A DNA stretch of 64,000 bases from Microbotryomycetes sp. JL201 (Eukaryota; Basidiomycota; Microbotryomycetes). How positions within the stretch are numbered: the first letter of the stretch is position 1; every line of letters starts with the position of its first letter. Positions 23,121-34,419 of the stretch are shown here, in pieces. The notes under the pieces were generated by a model. The model was not told the origin of the DNA, made no database searches, and saw only the letters and a list, made by a program, of their open reading frames with translations. The stretch is from NCBI GenBank assembly GCA_033819885.1, contig JAQYUZ010000009.1, positions 372,001 through 436,000 on the forward strand. Direction: 5' to 3'. Made by a program: the position numbers and the translations under genes.

Positions 23121-24868
23121 ATGGAAGACGACCGCCCGACCGCTACCCTTGTAGACGCCGAGGAAGCGGAAGAAGAGGCCTTGCCAGACTGGAGTCAATT
23201 TGCGAAGCTCGCCAGGTGCGCAATGCAAAACGCGCGGCCGAACAGGTCTGCACTAGAAAGACGCCGCTGACGCGATTTGCTCGGGAACGATCAGCGCATC
23301 CAAAAACAAGCAGGACGCATCAATCCCGGTGCCGTTCATACCCAAGCGCGGCGAGAAGGACTTTGAGCCGATCACGCCAGACTTGTCGGCGTTGCCGGCG
23401 ACGAGCAAGCAGGCGACGCTATCTCAGCACCAGATTAACCAATTGACCGGATCTCGCAACGCATATTTCGCTGCTCTTGCAAGCGGGTCTCGGCACCATT
23501 CGTCGCGCGCACACAATTCGTTCACCTGGCGGCCCGAGCTCGATGGCGGGCGCGCTACTTGTGACTCTGACGCAGTCTACGGCGTCCACTTTGGCTCAAT
23601 TGGGCGCTACAATGTGCAGAGAAAACGTCTCGAACTGCTGCCCGAAGAAGTCTTGTACCTTGTCGAGCGAGGAGCGGTCGAGCTGTGGCAAGCAGGTGGA
23701 TGCGAAGACGGTGGACGCGTACCGATGAGCGTGCAGGAGACTTGGGACCAAGTCATGGGCACATACGACCTCAATCTGGAGCGATATCAGGTGCGCAATC
23801 TGCAATCATCAGTCGAGTATTCACTGAGCTTTGTTCTCTCCAGGTATATACATTCTTGAAACGGCTAGGTTACACAGTCATCCGAGCACGAGAAGAACAA
23901 AAGTCTTTGGAAATACCTGCCACGACAGTGACTCTCTGGGAACGGCTGAATCGGATAAGCCTTGCCGCTTTTCATTGGTTCTTCAGCTTCACAAGACGGA
24001 TAAAGCGATTGCCATCGGCGCTTTGGAATTATCTTGCTCCGTCATCTCGACTCGTTCTCACGCGAACGCTGGGAAGCACGGAGGGACAGGCTCGCAGCTT
24101 GCTCTCGGCGCGCCGGTGGTCATCTTACGGCAAGCGGATCAAGTTGGCCGCTCCTCTAGACATAGCCTGACATGATGCTTCTGCAGATTCGATCTTTTCC
24201 CACTTGCAAATTGTACCCAGCGGATGGGATCGCAAATTGCCACGAGCAATCCTCCCTCGAAACGCGTCTGCACTCACGCCGTTCGTGTCGCACGCACCGT
24301 CAAACAAAACACAGCTTGTAGAAGAGCCATATCAAGAGTTCTACCATGTCTATAAGCCAATTACCAAGTTCAAAAAAAGTGCGCCTCTGCCACCCGACTT
24401 CCGTTTGGTCGTAGTCAAGCAAGTCTGGCCTGTGGCTCCTAGTATGACGTGACATGCGCTGACCGATTCTGTCGCAGCGGATCGACCACGTCGATGCCGG
24501 ATGTTTTCGAATTCGCGTCAATGTTCGACGCAGTTCCCTTACCGATCGGCGAAGACACGCTGTTGCCGCCTCCGCGAATTATGCGACAAGGACTACCTGC
24601 CAATGCGCGAGCGGCGAGGCCTCCTAGAAGGCCAGCACAGATGCGAAACGTTGACAACTCGAACAAGTGGCTCACTAAACTCACACAACTTGTACCTTTC
24701 CTCGGTCCGAAAGATCAAACGAGAAAACCGTCGCCGTATCCTCGACTCAAGACTGGAAGGAGAGATATTCTCGTTGCTGTGGTGGACAATGGAACGATTT
24801 CAATCTTGCGCTTCAACGAGTCCGAGTTTGCCAAGTTGCCGTGGAATGGACGCGGTCGCCACGGCTGA
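23121..24868 (+). CDS. SEN54: tRNA-splicing endonuclease subunit Sen54
   Basis: Five exons: 23121-23215, 23295-23790, 23844-24129, 24187-24418 and 24478-24868, giving 499 residues. An N-terminal Sen54 domain contains the conserved block RKRLELLPEEVLYLVERG and then YQVYTFLKRLGYTVIRA. The C-terminal part carries PSGWDRKLPR, the sequence YHVYKP with KKSAPLPPDFRLVVVN, and FEFASMFDAVP, as in fungal Sen54. The protein is a structural subunit of the heterotetramer that excises tRNA introns. Introns 3 and 4 start with GC (gcaagc, gcaagt) instead of GT; only these junctions restore the conserved reading. The tRNA ligase that acts after this enzyme is also in the window (6589-9722). Confidence 0.93.
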
Positions 24869-24956
24869 TTTTCGGCAATGATGTCATTCCGGGATGCATT
24901 CTGTGCTAGTTATACCACTACAAACAACATTCCTTTTCGATTAATCAGTCCATGCC

Positions 24957-27573
24957 TTAGCATACGTGCCTCCGAGTGTCTCCCCCACTCCGGATCCTGC
25001 AATCTCTAGAGCAGAACAGCTTCTGACATCTCGGGCAAGCTGAAAAATTGAGTCCCTGCTTGCCGCACTCATGACAAATGGTTTTCATTCCTACGCGCGA
25101 GTCTCTCTCTAGAGCGGCCAGGAATGGATCGAGCGGCGGCAAGGCGCTCGCTTGAGTCTTTGGCGACATCCAAGGATCAACAACTGCGCTCGGGTTCGCA
25201 GGAGCGGGCTCGTCCTGCGAGTCGCTCGAGCTGCCCGAGTTTCCACACGAAGACCTCCTTGATTTTCGTCCCTTTCGCTTTCGAGGTTGTGGTCGAGGCG
25301 GGAGAAGATGGTCACGTTGAGGAGTCGGAGGTTGACAGACGATCTGTGGGACCGCTCTGTCCACCGAAGATTTGATGGGCCACGGTGTCGTGACGTCGAC
25401 GAAGGACCTTTGCTTCACGAGTGGTCTCCCCGAGGCCTTGTCCCGTGCGACCGACCGCAGAGACGGAGGCGAGGACATGCTCTGGACATGCGGTCGTGCC
25501 AACGAAAACGTCTGACCGAAGGGGACGCGCGTCCGCTCGGGAGATTCATCGTGATCGCTCACTTCCAGCTCCTCGAGATGGTCTGGATCCTCGCCCCAAT
25601 CAATCACGACCTGCGTGAGCGACTCGTCGTCCTTGGCGATCACCTGCCGAAGCAGACTTGTGGCGGACGTGGGCTTTGCTTGTCGCTTGAAAAGATTGTG
25701 GAATGGCACGCCAGTCTTGAGCGTTGACAAGCGCTGGCGCAGCCCTGTTGTCCAATGAGCTGGCGCATTTGTCACAGTCGACGCCGAGCTCAGAGGGTTG
25801 ATGACAATCCGTGTCGTGTGTGAATGAGCAAGCACGGTTGCTGCCCGAGTTGTCGTCTGCACTTCCCCCTCCCAGGTCGAACCGCCGACAGTCCGAGGGC
25901 GACCGAAATTTGGAGGTACCGTCGATATCGATGTACTCGAGGTGACTCGGCGCAGTAACCTTGGCGGCTGGAAGTCGGCAGTCGAAGTCACTCGACGAAG
26001 CAGCGGCGCTGGAGGAGGACCGGTGCTCGAGTCGGAAGGCGGCGAGTTATCTGGCGTTTCAGGAGGAGATGGGTAATCGGTTTGCAAGCTCTTTTGCGTG
26101 ATCAATTGGCGCAGGGGTCGAGAGAAGTTCTCGCTGGCCGGGGCAGGGCCAGGGAAGTACGAGTCGGCAGCGACTCCATAACCCAGAGACTTGATTCTAC
26201 TTGCCACTGTATCGTCCACGGTGAAGCTGTGCTGTCCCATAGCCCCCTGACTTCGTGCCATTTCGATCAGGGCATCCCCGCTGCCCCGCCGGCGGATAGC
26301 CATGTCCTCGGTAGGCTTGTCTACAGGCCTACCGGCCAGCTTGACATTCTTCCGAGACTCGTCTGATTCTGTCTGAAGTCGACGTCGTGCTTTGAAGATT
26401 ATTTCGTCGCCTTCTTTCGTGCCGATGACGCCTCCCACAGAGTCCGCCACAGCTACTGCCGCTCGCCAGTAGCGTTCGGCAGCGTCTTTGTGGTGAGGCC
26501 ACGCTTGAAGGGCCAGTATGTACAGGGCGTTTGCCCGGATAGTGAGGCTTTGCTTCACCTCGGCCTTCAGATGGGTTTGACGCGAATACGCTGGGTCGGT
26601 TAGCGCTCGTGTCGGCGGCTTTGGCCGAGGTTCAGCGCTAGCGACCCCACTGGCTAATTGTCTCGGTGGAGTTGATAGCGCAAACACCATGCTTGGAGTG
26701 AGAGGCAACGGTGGCGAATGAGGGGGAGTCGGCGCGGAGACGATGAGCGATGCGATTTCCGAGGTGGTCACAGCAGGATGGAGCAGTGTCTGACGTGCCA
26801 AATGCTCCCCTCTTTGTGCCAATGCCAATGCTGCCGAGGAGTTTCGGCTGCTTGATTGGCTATCGAGATACGACAGGAAGCCGTAGCGGTAACACGTCGT
26901 GAGCTACAAAGTTGGCGGCACGTACGGCCTTGATCAGCCCATTGTACAGCGTCAACATTCTCAAGGCAGCTCACCCCGACAATAAGATCTTGCAAGCTCT
27001 CGAGGGAAAAGTAGCGTGGGCTGGTTTCGTCGAATTCAGAGTCGGAGCTCGCTGACGACCTCCTGGAATGAGCAGGCGAGGTCGGGTTGGAAGCCAGCAA
27101 CGGTCCATCAGGGGTCAGAATGTCGTGTGCGACAGCGTATTGAGGTTTCTCGAGCTCTAGTGCGATTCCCCGGATGAATATGTCAGCTGCGTCAACCCCG
27201 CGCGCCAGGCGCCCCTCAGAGTTTGAGGCGGTTGATAGCGCGTCCGCGTCTCGGAGCAGCAGCCTGCAAAGATACGAGCGGAAGATCTGTCAGCGCATCT
27301 GTCCAATGGATAACGCCGCGAGGCAGCTTGGCGCTCAAGCAGGGTAGCACAATGTATAGGAGCCTCGAGCGCTCACCTGCCCAAAGCAGACGCCGCAACC
27401 GTGTCATTCAGCTCGACCGCCGCCCTCAGGTAGCGAATGGCAGCTGACTGCTGCTTCTTGATCAGCGCCACCTGAGCCAGCTGAAGCAGCTCGGCACGTC
27501 CTGGCGGCGACGGCGGACGGTCTTGTAACCGATGTCGCTCAAGCCCGCGCCAAGCAGGCTGTTGCCGAGCCAT
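24957..27573 (-). CDS. MYND zinc-finger protein, function unknown
   Basis: Three exons on the minus strand: 27573-27377, 27263-26975 and 26903-24957, giving 810 residues. The C-terminus is a complete MYND finger: C-x2-C, C-x2-C, C-x3-C and H-x3-C within CHECGKQG...RRHVC, with the protein ending on the last cysteine. The N-terminal third has helical, TPR/Sel1-like segments (QLAQVALIKKQQSAAIRYL, and later NALYILALQAWPHHKDA). The middle is long, Pro/Ser-rich and probably disordered. MYND fingers bind proline-rich peptides in partner proteins. A position exactly at the C-terminus is less usual than in Mub1-type proteins. No specific ortholog is recognised. Confidence 0.8.
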
Positions 27574-28613
27574 TGAGTGGGTCCTTCAGCAGAAAAGAAG
27601 ACGGTTTGTAGTAGATCACGAGAAAACTTCTAGGCTCTGCGAAAAGTCGGGCGGGCTGCCGTCCACCGGAGCGCGCAGCTTGTTCCCTGCGCAGTCGACG
27701 CTGATCACTGAAATGATTACAGCGCGCATCTGCGCGCCGTGGGCAGGCCAGTGATTTCAAAAAAGAGACGGGCGGCTATTGACACCTGATACCATACACA
27801 ATTTCACGTCTGCAAAGAAAGACGAGGACACGGGCTGAAAGATGGCCCAGAACGCGCATCCCTAGTGCTGTCTTGGGCAGACATGTCATGGTTTTCACGC
27901 TGTTCCCAACGCCGTGGGATCGGCGTCTGCCCAAGATATTCACAACGCGCTGATCAGCAAACCGGAATCTTACTACAGCATGTCAAGTCAACACTAGTCG
28001 AAACTGTGATCAGCAGTGACGTATCCGTCCCGCATACTGTGTTCATGGTACTAGCCGACGGACGCAGTCTCTGAAAAGTTTCCGGCGCTCGGCGTGAACG
28101 TACCATTCTCGTGTAGCAACATTACAAAGCTTCAATTTACTACTGCCTCGGCCGCCGTTTGATACAATGCAGCGGTCCAAAGGGGATATTTCTCTGATTC
28201 TGTTGAGTTTAGAGCGCCTTTCCCGACCTATTTGCTATTCTTGGACTGTTGCTTCACGTGTGAGTCTGAGATTCATGTGTGACCTCAGCTTGCCCCGGGC
28301 ACCGGGAACGGGAAGTTGTCATTCCACACGATATTTCCCCGCCATCTGTGTCGGATTCTTTTCAAAATCCGACCGCACTACTGCCCGGCCCGGCCCGAAA
28401 TGCGCCGCTGTAAATGAAGCCGATGCGAAGTTTCATTTGATCGCCCACTGACAGCAAGCCTTGCGAAATTGCATCACGCTCACGGACCGTCGTTCTGGAC
28501 ACCGGAGTCGAGGCCACCTGGCACTGCCGCGGGTTCAGCCCGCCCGGAAACGATGCCATCACGTCAAGGGGAAACAACAGTGGGATGACAGGTACCCGAG
28601 GTTACCGAAAATT
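27574..28613. other. Intergenic region without recognised gene
   Basis: This covers the upstream region of the MYND gene and the 3' flank of the next gene, both on the minus strand. Short open frames occur but none has family resemblance or good splice context. Confidence 0.45.
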
Positions 28614-29384
28614 TCACAGGCCTATGCTCTCTAGATGTCTTGAAAGCTGACCGTTCGAAAGTGCTCCTGGTTCAGGCCAAGAGCGACCAGTTCGCCACGC
28701 GTGAAACTGCTGCAAAACTACCCAACCTGCTTCGTCTACCTCGGATCGCCACAAAAGGTGGATCGAATGGCTTCTGCCTCGCCTTTGCCGTCTGACCTTT
28801 GGTTTCGACGCGAGGTGTTTCAACCAAGTTGGCAGTGGTCCCGCTTCAGAATTCTTGACCCGTCCAGAGGCTTCTACCTGCGGTCCCATCGACTCGAATA
28901 ATATTGTTTGCTGAGGATCATGATCGTCACAGTGCATGCGCTGGTCGGTTGGGGCACTGCCCAGCCGTGGCGTGGAATCGGATCCACTACCGGGTTTTGA
29001 AGTGGCGTCGCTGCTCGTCGAAGTTCGCGAGGCTGAGCGGGAAAGGTGCGTTGACCGAGTTGGAGTGACGCTGGTGTCCGATAGCATGGCTGTTGGGAGC
29101 TCTAGCGGGGGAGGAGCCGGCAGTTCGATCAACATGCCCGGTCGTCGTCGGATTGGTTCTTTTCCTTTGGCAGTCGTCCACTCTTCAGGGTCATGCAGCG
29201 TCTCGTCTTCGTCCATTACTGTTTCTGCCGAGTCTCGGATGAGCGCCGTATCTTGCAGTGCCGAGACCTCTGGAGTTTGCAGCCCGACAGACGAAGCTGA
29301 GCTACTTGATGATCCAGACGATGACGAAGCGCAAGAGGATGTCTCCTTGCGTCGTGGTAGCCGCCTCAGTATGCTGTTCATCAT
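28614..29384 (-). CDS. Ser-rich hypothetical protein
   Basis: A single open frame of 256 residues from ATG 29384; the same frame extends upstream but without another ATG. The N-terminal part is basic, then a long Ser-rich run (ETSSCASSSSGSSSSSASS) leads into acidic and Pro-rich segments. The last 70 residues look ordered: basic RRQRRGRSHSIHLLWRSEVD, then GWVVLQQFHAWRTGRSW and a closing helix. I do not recognise the family. The ordered C-terminus and uninterrupted frame argue for a real gene, probably lineage-specific; the start is uncertain. Confidence 0.55.
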   Translation of the reverse strand: MMNSILRRLPRRKETSSCASSSSGSSSSSASSVGLQTPEVSALQDTALIRDSAETVMDEDETLHDPEEWTTAKGKEPIRRRPGMLIELPAPPPLELPTAMLSDTSVTPTRSTHLSRSASRTSTSSDATSKPGSGSDSTPRLGSAPTDQRMHCDDHDPQQTILFESMGPQVEASGRVKNSEAGPLPTWLKHLASKPKVRRQRRGRSHSIHLLWRSEVDEAGWVVLQQFHAWRTGRSWPEPGALSNGQLSRHLESIGL

Positions 29385-30011
29385 TCTTGGTCGTTGCTGG
29401 TGTGATCTTTGAGAAGCAGAGGAATGTCGGCTCTCACTGGCCGAACGTTGAGCTCCGCACTCCAATGCTGAGCAACGGGTCGATTCAGGGCACGAGAGGG
29501 CTTGCGTTGATAAAAATGTAGAGAAAGTCGACGAGTGAATGATGGGGGGCAAGCGCAGTAGCTGTCCTTCATGAAAGAGCGAAAAAGCTCGCGTCGTTTT
29601 GATCGAAGACCCGACATGCAAGAACGTGCGCACGAGCGGGGAGGCCCAGCCGAAAGCATCGGGAACGTCTCCGAAGAGACGAGTTTTAGCACGTTGCGTT
29701 TCGAATCTCTGAAGGGGCTGTCAACGCCGTATCGACATCATGCAACAAACTGCACAGTCGCGAAGACACGTCACGTGACCCGATCGCGGTCTTGTTCTTT
29801 GCAAGGTACCAGTGACATTACAAGCATGCTAGGAAAAATCACCTTCGATGTGGTTTGTCGTTCAGCAACGACACCGAATGACTGTGACAATCCATCATAT
29901 GGCCAGGCAAGCAAGGCGTCCAGATCTAAACTGTGGTCGGCGACATGCGTCTCTTGCGCGCTCGGTCTCTGTGGAGTTGGTCGATGATCTGCTTTCGAAA
30001 GTGGATTGAGC
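29385..30011. other. Intergenic region without recognised gene
   Basis: Lies between two minus-strand genes. An 89-codon open frame overlaps the end of the next small gene in another frame and is regarded as its shadow. Confidence 0.4.
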
Positions 30012-30324
30012 TCAGTCGTGCGGCGCGGCAGTGTGCTCAAACGTCCGACGGCGCTCCCACTTCAAGTCGTCGAGGGCTTCTTTGAGCTCTGCCGTCTCCA
30101 CACGTCTGTGATCGAGCTCGGTCTGTATGCAGTGAGCTAGATAATGCTGATCTCGAGTGTTCTGGCCAAGCCTGCGCTTGACTGTTGAGCATCTTGGTCA
30201 GCCACTTCAGGGAGGCTCAAGCGCTCAATTTACCCCCGTACAACTCGACCGCAATCGTCCACGCTGCTGCCGCAGTGATGATCCTGGTAGCCAAATTGAG
30301 CTGTTTGGCAAACCTAGAGGACAT
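30012..30324 (-). CDS. Small single-pass membrane protein (86 aa), unknown
   Basis: Two exons on the minus strand: 30324-30234 and 30181-30012, separated by a 52-nt intron (gtaaat/aacag), give exactly 87 codons. Neither exon is long enough to stand out alone. The N-terminus is basic and hydrophobic (MSSRFAKQLNLATRIITAAA, then AWTIAVELYG), like a mitochondrial presequence or a single membrane anchor. The rest is strongly charged and helical (TELDHRRVETAELKEALDDL), with coiled-coil character. It sits divergently 453 bp from MCM2. Such proteins are frequent among small inner-membrane assembly factors, but I cannot assign one. The coding character of both exons and the exact phase support a real gene. 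Confidence 0.65.
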
Positions 30325-30514
30325 CTTTTTGGGTTGTGAAAAGCGGCAATGAGAAGGTTGATCGGCGGCCACAGCAGGTCAATCGCAATTGGTTTGCACT
30401 TCCATGTCAGTTTGAGTTAGATACACTCTTTTGCGAGCTGTTCCTTTCGCTGCTGTATGATGTTCCAGTCCGGCTGAAAGTGGATACGGTGAACCCCCTG
30501 TCAAAGTACTTTGA

Positions 30515-30763
30515 ACGCGTCAAGTGTCTCAGGACGCGTTCGCACATCTACACGTCCCATTCGTGTTTGTATATTGCCCAGCGCGACATCTTGAAGTCGA
30601 TTGACGCGTGAAGTGGTGTTCAGTGAGACCAAGCCCGGCTTTGGTTCGCTGCACAACGCGGTCGACTGACGCGTCGTTGCGCGCGTCTTTGCGGCCCACA
30701 GCGTGCACTCTTCACGACACGCTCACAAGCGGCGCAACATCTTTCCGAGCTCAGTCGACGCGT
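30515..30763. promoter_or_regulatory. Cluster of five ACGCGT (MCB) boxes upstream of MCM2
   Basis: ACGCGT occurs at 30515-30520, 30534-30539, 30604-30609, 30669-30674 and 30758-30763, the last 15 bp before the MCM2 start codon. In yeasts this MluI cell-cycle box is bound by MBF (Mbp1/Swi6) and drives G1/S transcription of replication genes. Elsewhere in this window the hexamer is seen roughly once per several kilobases. The remaining sequence of the 30325-30777 intergenic region shows no gene. Confidence 0.75.
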
Positions 30764-30777
30764 TATTAGAGGCAGCT

Positions 30778-33700
30778 ATGGTAAGCAAGCGGCGTTTCGT
30801 GCCTAGTCGATCACTCGCCTGACCTTCGTCCGTTGTCCAGTCCCAGCCCCCGTCGTCAGCGCAAAAGCGCGCCCGCTCGCCGTCGCCTAACCGAGAATCA
30901 TCTCCTGCTGGCCCTGTCGAGATCAGAGCGCGGTCTCCCGGTCCGTCGTCAGCCGGTCCATCATCTCTGCCAGCCAGCTCGCCGCCAGCCGGATTCTCCG
31001 ACTTTGACGATGATGGTGTCGAGGAAGACGCTGTGCCATTAGATGTGACGGATGCAGAGGAAGGCGAGGGAGAAGACCTATTCGGCGAGAATATGGTAGA
31101 GTGAGTGTCCAGCCGGGGCTTTCGAGTTCAACAAGCTGATTCAGCGTCACAGCGATTACATTGAGAATGATCGACTCGATGCATATGACTACGGCGACAT
31201 CAACGACGACGAAGAGTTCTCGGACGATATCGATGCTCGTCGCGCCGCCGAAGCTCGCATGAACGCCCGAGACAGGCGGGCAGCCCGTGCACAACCTGGA
31301 GAGGGACGCAAGCAGGCTCGGATGCCTGCATTCTTGGCCAGTGATGACGAAGACAGTGAGGACGAAGGTCGCTTGCTGGGTCAGCGCAGGGTCCGTAGGA
31401 ACTACGATGAGCCGTTGATCGAGGAAGAAGGCATGGAGGAGGTTCGTCCCGCTAATTGACAATCCCAAGAGTCTCAGTCTCACGCTCGCTATTGCCAGGA
31501 AATGCCAATCGAGCAACTCGCAGACATTAAAGCCGACTCGATGGCAGAGTGGATCCAGGATCCGCGCACGAAGCGGACGATTCGACGCGAGTTCAAGTCA
31601 TTCCTGATGACATATACCGATACGGAGGGCGTGTCTATCTACGGCCAGCGCATCAAGGCTCTTGGCGAGGGTACGTTGCGCTATCGAGCGAGTTGCGCAG
31701 CCACGCTGACGCAGACGGAACACAGTCAATTCCGAGTCGCTCGAGGTATCATTCTTGCATTTGGCCGACTCGAAAGCTATTCTTTCGTACTTCCTTGCCA
31801 ATCAGCCCAGCGCTATGCTGCCAATCTTTGATGAAGTCGCCCTCGACGTCATCCTGCTCTTCTACCCCTCCTACACACGCATTCACCCGGAAGTCCATGT
31901 GCGCATCACAGAGCTCCCAACTTCATACACCTTGCGCGATCTTCGTCAGAACAACTTGGACGCGCTCGTCCGAGTCAGTGGAGTCGTCACTCGTCGCACA
32001 GGCGTGTTCCCTCAGCTTAAATACGTCAAACTCGATTGCCAACGGTGCGGAGAGGTCCTTGGTCCCTTCCAGCAAGACGCTACAAAGGAAGTTCGGATCT
32101 CGTTCTGCAGCAATTGCGAGTCGAAAGGCCCTTTCACAATCAATTCCGAACAAGTGTGTTGGATGCTTCCATAGTTTCGAGCAACCGCTCACCTTTCTTC
32201 TGCAGACCGTCTACCGTAATTACCAGAAGATTACTTTGCAAGAATCGCCTGGCTCTGTTCCGGCTGGTCGCCTACCACGCCACCGCGAGGTCATTTTACT
32301 TTGGGACTTGATCGATTCTGCCAAGCCGGGAGAGGAGATTGTGAGCGAATGCAACTGCCTGACTGCCAAAGGAGACACGCTCATTGCTTGACCTGTGCTT
32401 GTAGGAGGTCACAGGCGTTTATCGCAACAACTTTGACACCGCGCTGAACGTCAGGAACGGCTTCCCCGTGTTTTCAACCATCATCGAGGCCAATCATGTC
32501 AACAAAAAGGAAGACATGTTTGCGTCATTCCGGCTGACTGAAGAGGACGAAAAGGCCATTCGGGCACTTTCTCGAGATGATCGCATCGGCAAGCGGATCA
32601 TCAAGAGCATGGCCCCTTCCATCTTTGGCCACGAAGACATCAAGACGGCCATTGCACTGTCCATGTTTAGTGGCGTTCCAAAAGACATCAACCGCAAGCA
32701 TCGCATCAGGGGTGACATCAACGTGCTCATGCTCGGTGACCCGGGAACGGCAAAGTCGCAATTCCTCAAGTACGTTGAAAAGACTGCCAACCGCGCTGTG
32801 TTTGCGACAGGCCAAGGAGCAAGTGCTGTGGGTTTGACGGCATCGGTGCGCAAAGATCCCATCACGCGAGAATGGACGTTGGAAGGTGGTGCGCTCGTAT
32901 TGGCAGACAAGGGCGTTTGCTTGATTGACGAGTTTGACAAAATGAACGACGCCGATCGGTGAGGATGAAGCGTAATGGAAAAAAACTCGAGGGCTGACAA
33001 ACTACTCTTGCAGAACTTCCATCCATGAGGCCATGGAGCAGCAATCCATTTCGATTTCGAAGGCGGGCATTGTCACGACACTGCAGGCGCGATGTGCCAT
33101 TATCGCCGCAGCGAATCCTATTCGAGGCCGCTACAACCCTACGATCCCATTCTCTCAGAACGTCGAGCTGACCGAGCCCATCTTGTCTCGTTTCGACGTC
33201 TTGTGCGTTGTCAAAGACGCCGCTGATCCCGTTGTCGACGAGATGTTGGCCAAGTTTGTTGTGGGCAGCCACTTGCGAAGCCACCCGAATTTCGATCCGA
33301 CGACTGACGAGGTACACATCTCAACGTCGATGGATTTGGATGTGAGTTCGCTGGTCACCTATCGTCAAGGACGAAACTGATCTGTGGAAACGACAGATCA
33401 TTCCTCAAGACTTGCTTCGCAAATACATTCAGTACGCACGTGATCGGGTCAAGCCTCAACTGCACATGATGGACCAAGACAAAATCTCCAAACTGTATTC
33501 TGACTTGCGATGTGAATCGCTTTCGACTGGCTCGTACCCGATCACGGTTCGTCATCTCGAGAGCATGATTCGCATGGCAGAGGCGAGCGCCAAAATGCAC
33601 CTTCGAGAATACGTCCGCAGTGACGACATTGATTTGGCGATCCAAGTCATGGTCGGTTCGTTCGTCTCGGCGCAAAAGAGTTCGATCAAGAAGCAGCTCG

Positions 33701-33984
33701 AGAGAGGATTCCGCAAATACCTCAGGGTCGCTCAGGACCACGAAGAAGTGTTGGCATTCTTGTTAGGTCAGATCGTCAAGGACAAGGTCAGGTTGCATCA
33801 AATTAGGAATGGCGAGCAACCCGATTCTGTCTCTATCAAGACGAGCGAACTCGAATCTCGTGCGGCAGAATTGGAAATTTATGATGTTCAGGCGTTCCTC
33901 AACAGTCAATTGTTCAAAACGAACGGGTACTCGAAGCGCGACAATGGCGCATCGATCCTCAAGACTTTTGTCGACGCTTTGTAG
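30778..33984 (+). CDS. MCM2: DNA replication licensing factor Mcm2
   Basis: Nine exons: 30778-30780, 30841-31100, 31153-31441, 31499-31670, 31726-32153, 32206-32340, 32405-32958, 33014-33341 and 33397-33984, giving 918 residues. The first coding exon is only the ATG. An acidic, Ser-rich N-terminus (about 170 residues) typical of Mcm2 precedes the OB domain. A C4 zinc finger (CQRCG and later CSNC) lies near 346-376. The AAA+ core has Walker A GDPGTAKS near 538, Walker [10 protein letters not shown], and the arginine finger SRFD. The C-terminal winged-helix region is complete. Mcm2 is a subunit of the MCM2-7 replicative helicase loaded at origins in G1. Five ACGCGT boxes lie immediately upstream. 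Confidence 0.97.
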
Positions 33985-34419
33985 TAATTGCGGTGTTCTT
34001 GTTATGGCTTTAAGTGTCTGTTCATTGGCTTTCTTGTACTCGGGTGTAACAGCTTTTCAGTATTCGTCTCATGTGAGCATGTCAATTGTAGCGAACTTTG
34101 CGCCCCCGATTCGCAGAACGCCTAGATTGTTACAAGAGCACCAAAGATGTATCAAAATCGTTTTTCGCTAATCGCACAAAAAGGAGAGAAAGGGAAGTTG
34201 TTCAATCATTCGAATAGACAGGGGTTTGTCGGTATGGAGGACATCGTAGGCAGAGACAAGCTCGAGAAAAGCCAACGAGAGGGAAGACGAGTCGAGCACG
34301 GTAGTACAATCGAGACGGAAATCAGATCATCTGGTCGGTACTGCCGTGCTAGCCGAGTCGGTACTGCTGAACACGGGCGGCCGGACAGGTCCGATGCCAC
34401 CAACGTCCTCCGACTTATC
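33985..34419. other. Convergent intergenic region
   Basis: Between the MCM2 stop and the synaptobrevin stop. AT-rich near 33990-34090, as expected of 3' ends. Nothing else seen. Confidence 0.45.

Noticed and set aside
25287-25727. Plus-strand open frame of 146 codons
   Set aside because: It lies antisense to the Pro/Ser-rich part of the MYND gene and is a composition shadow.
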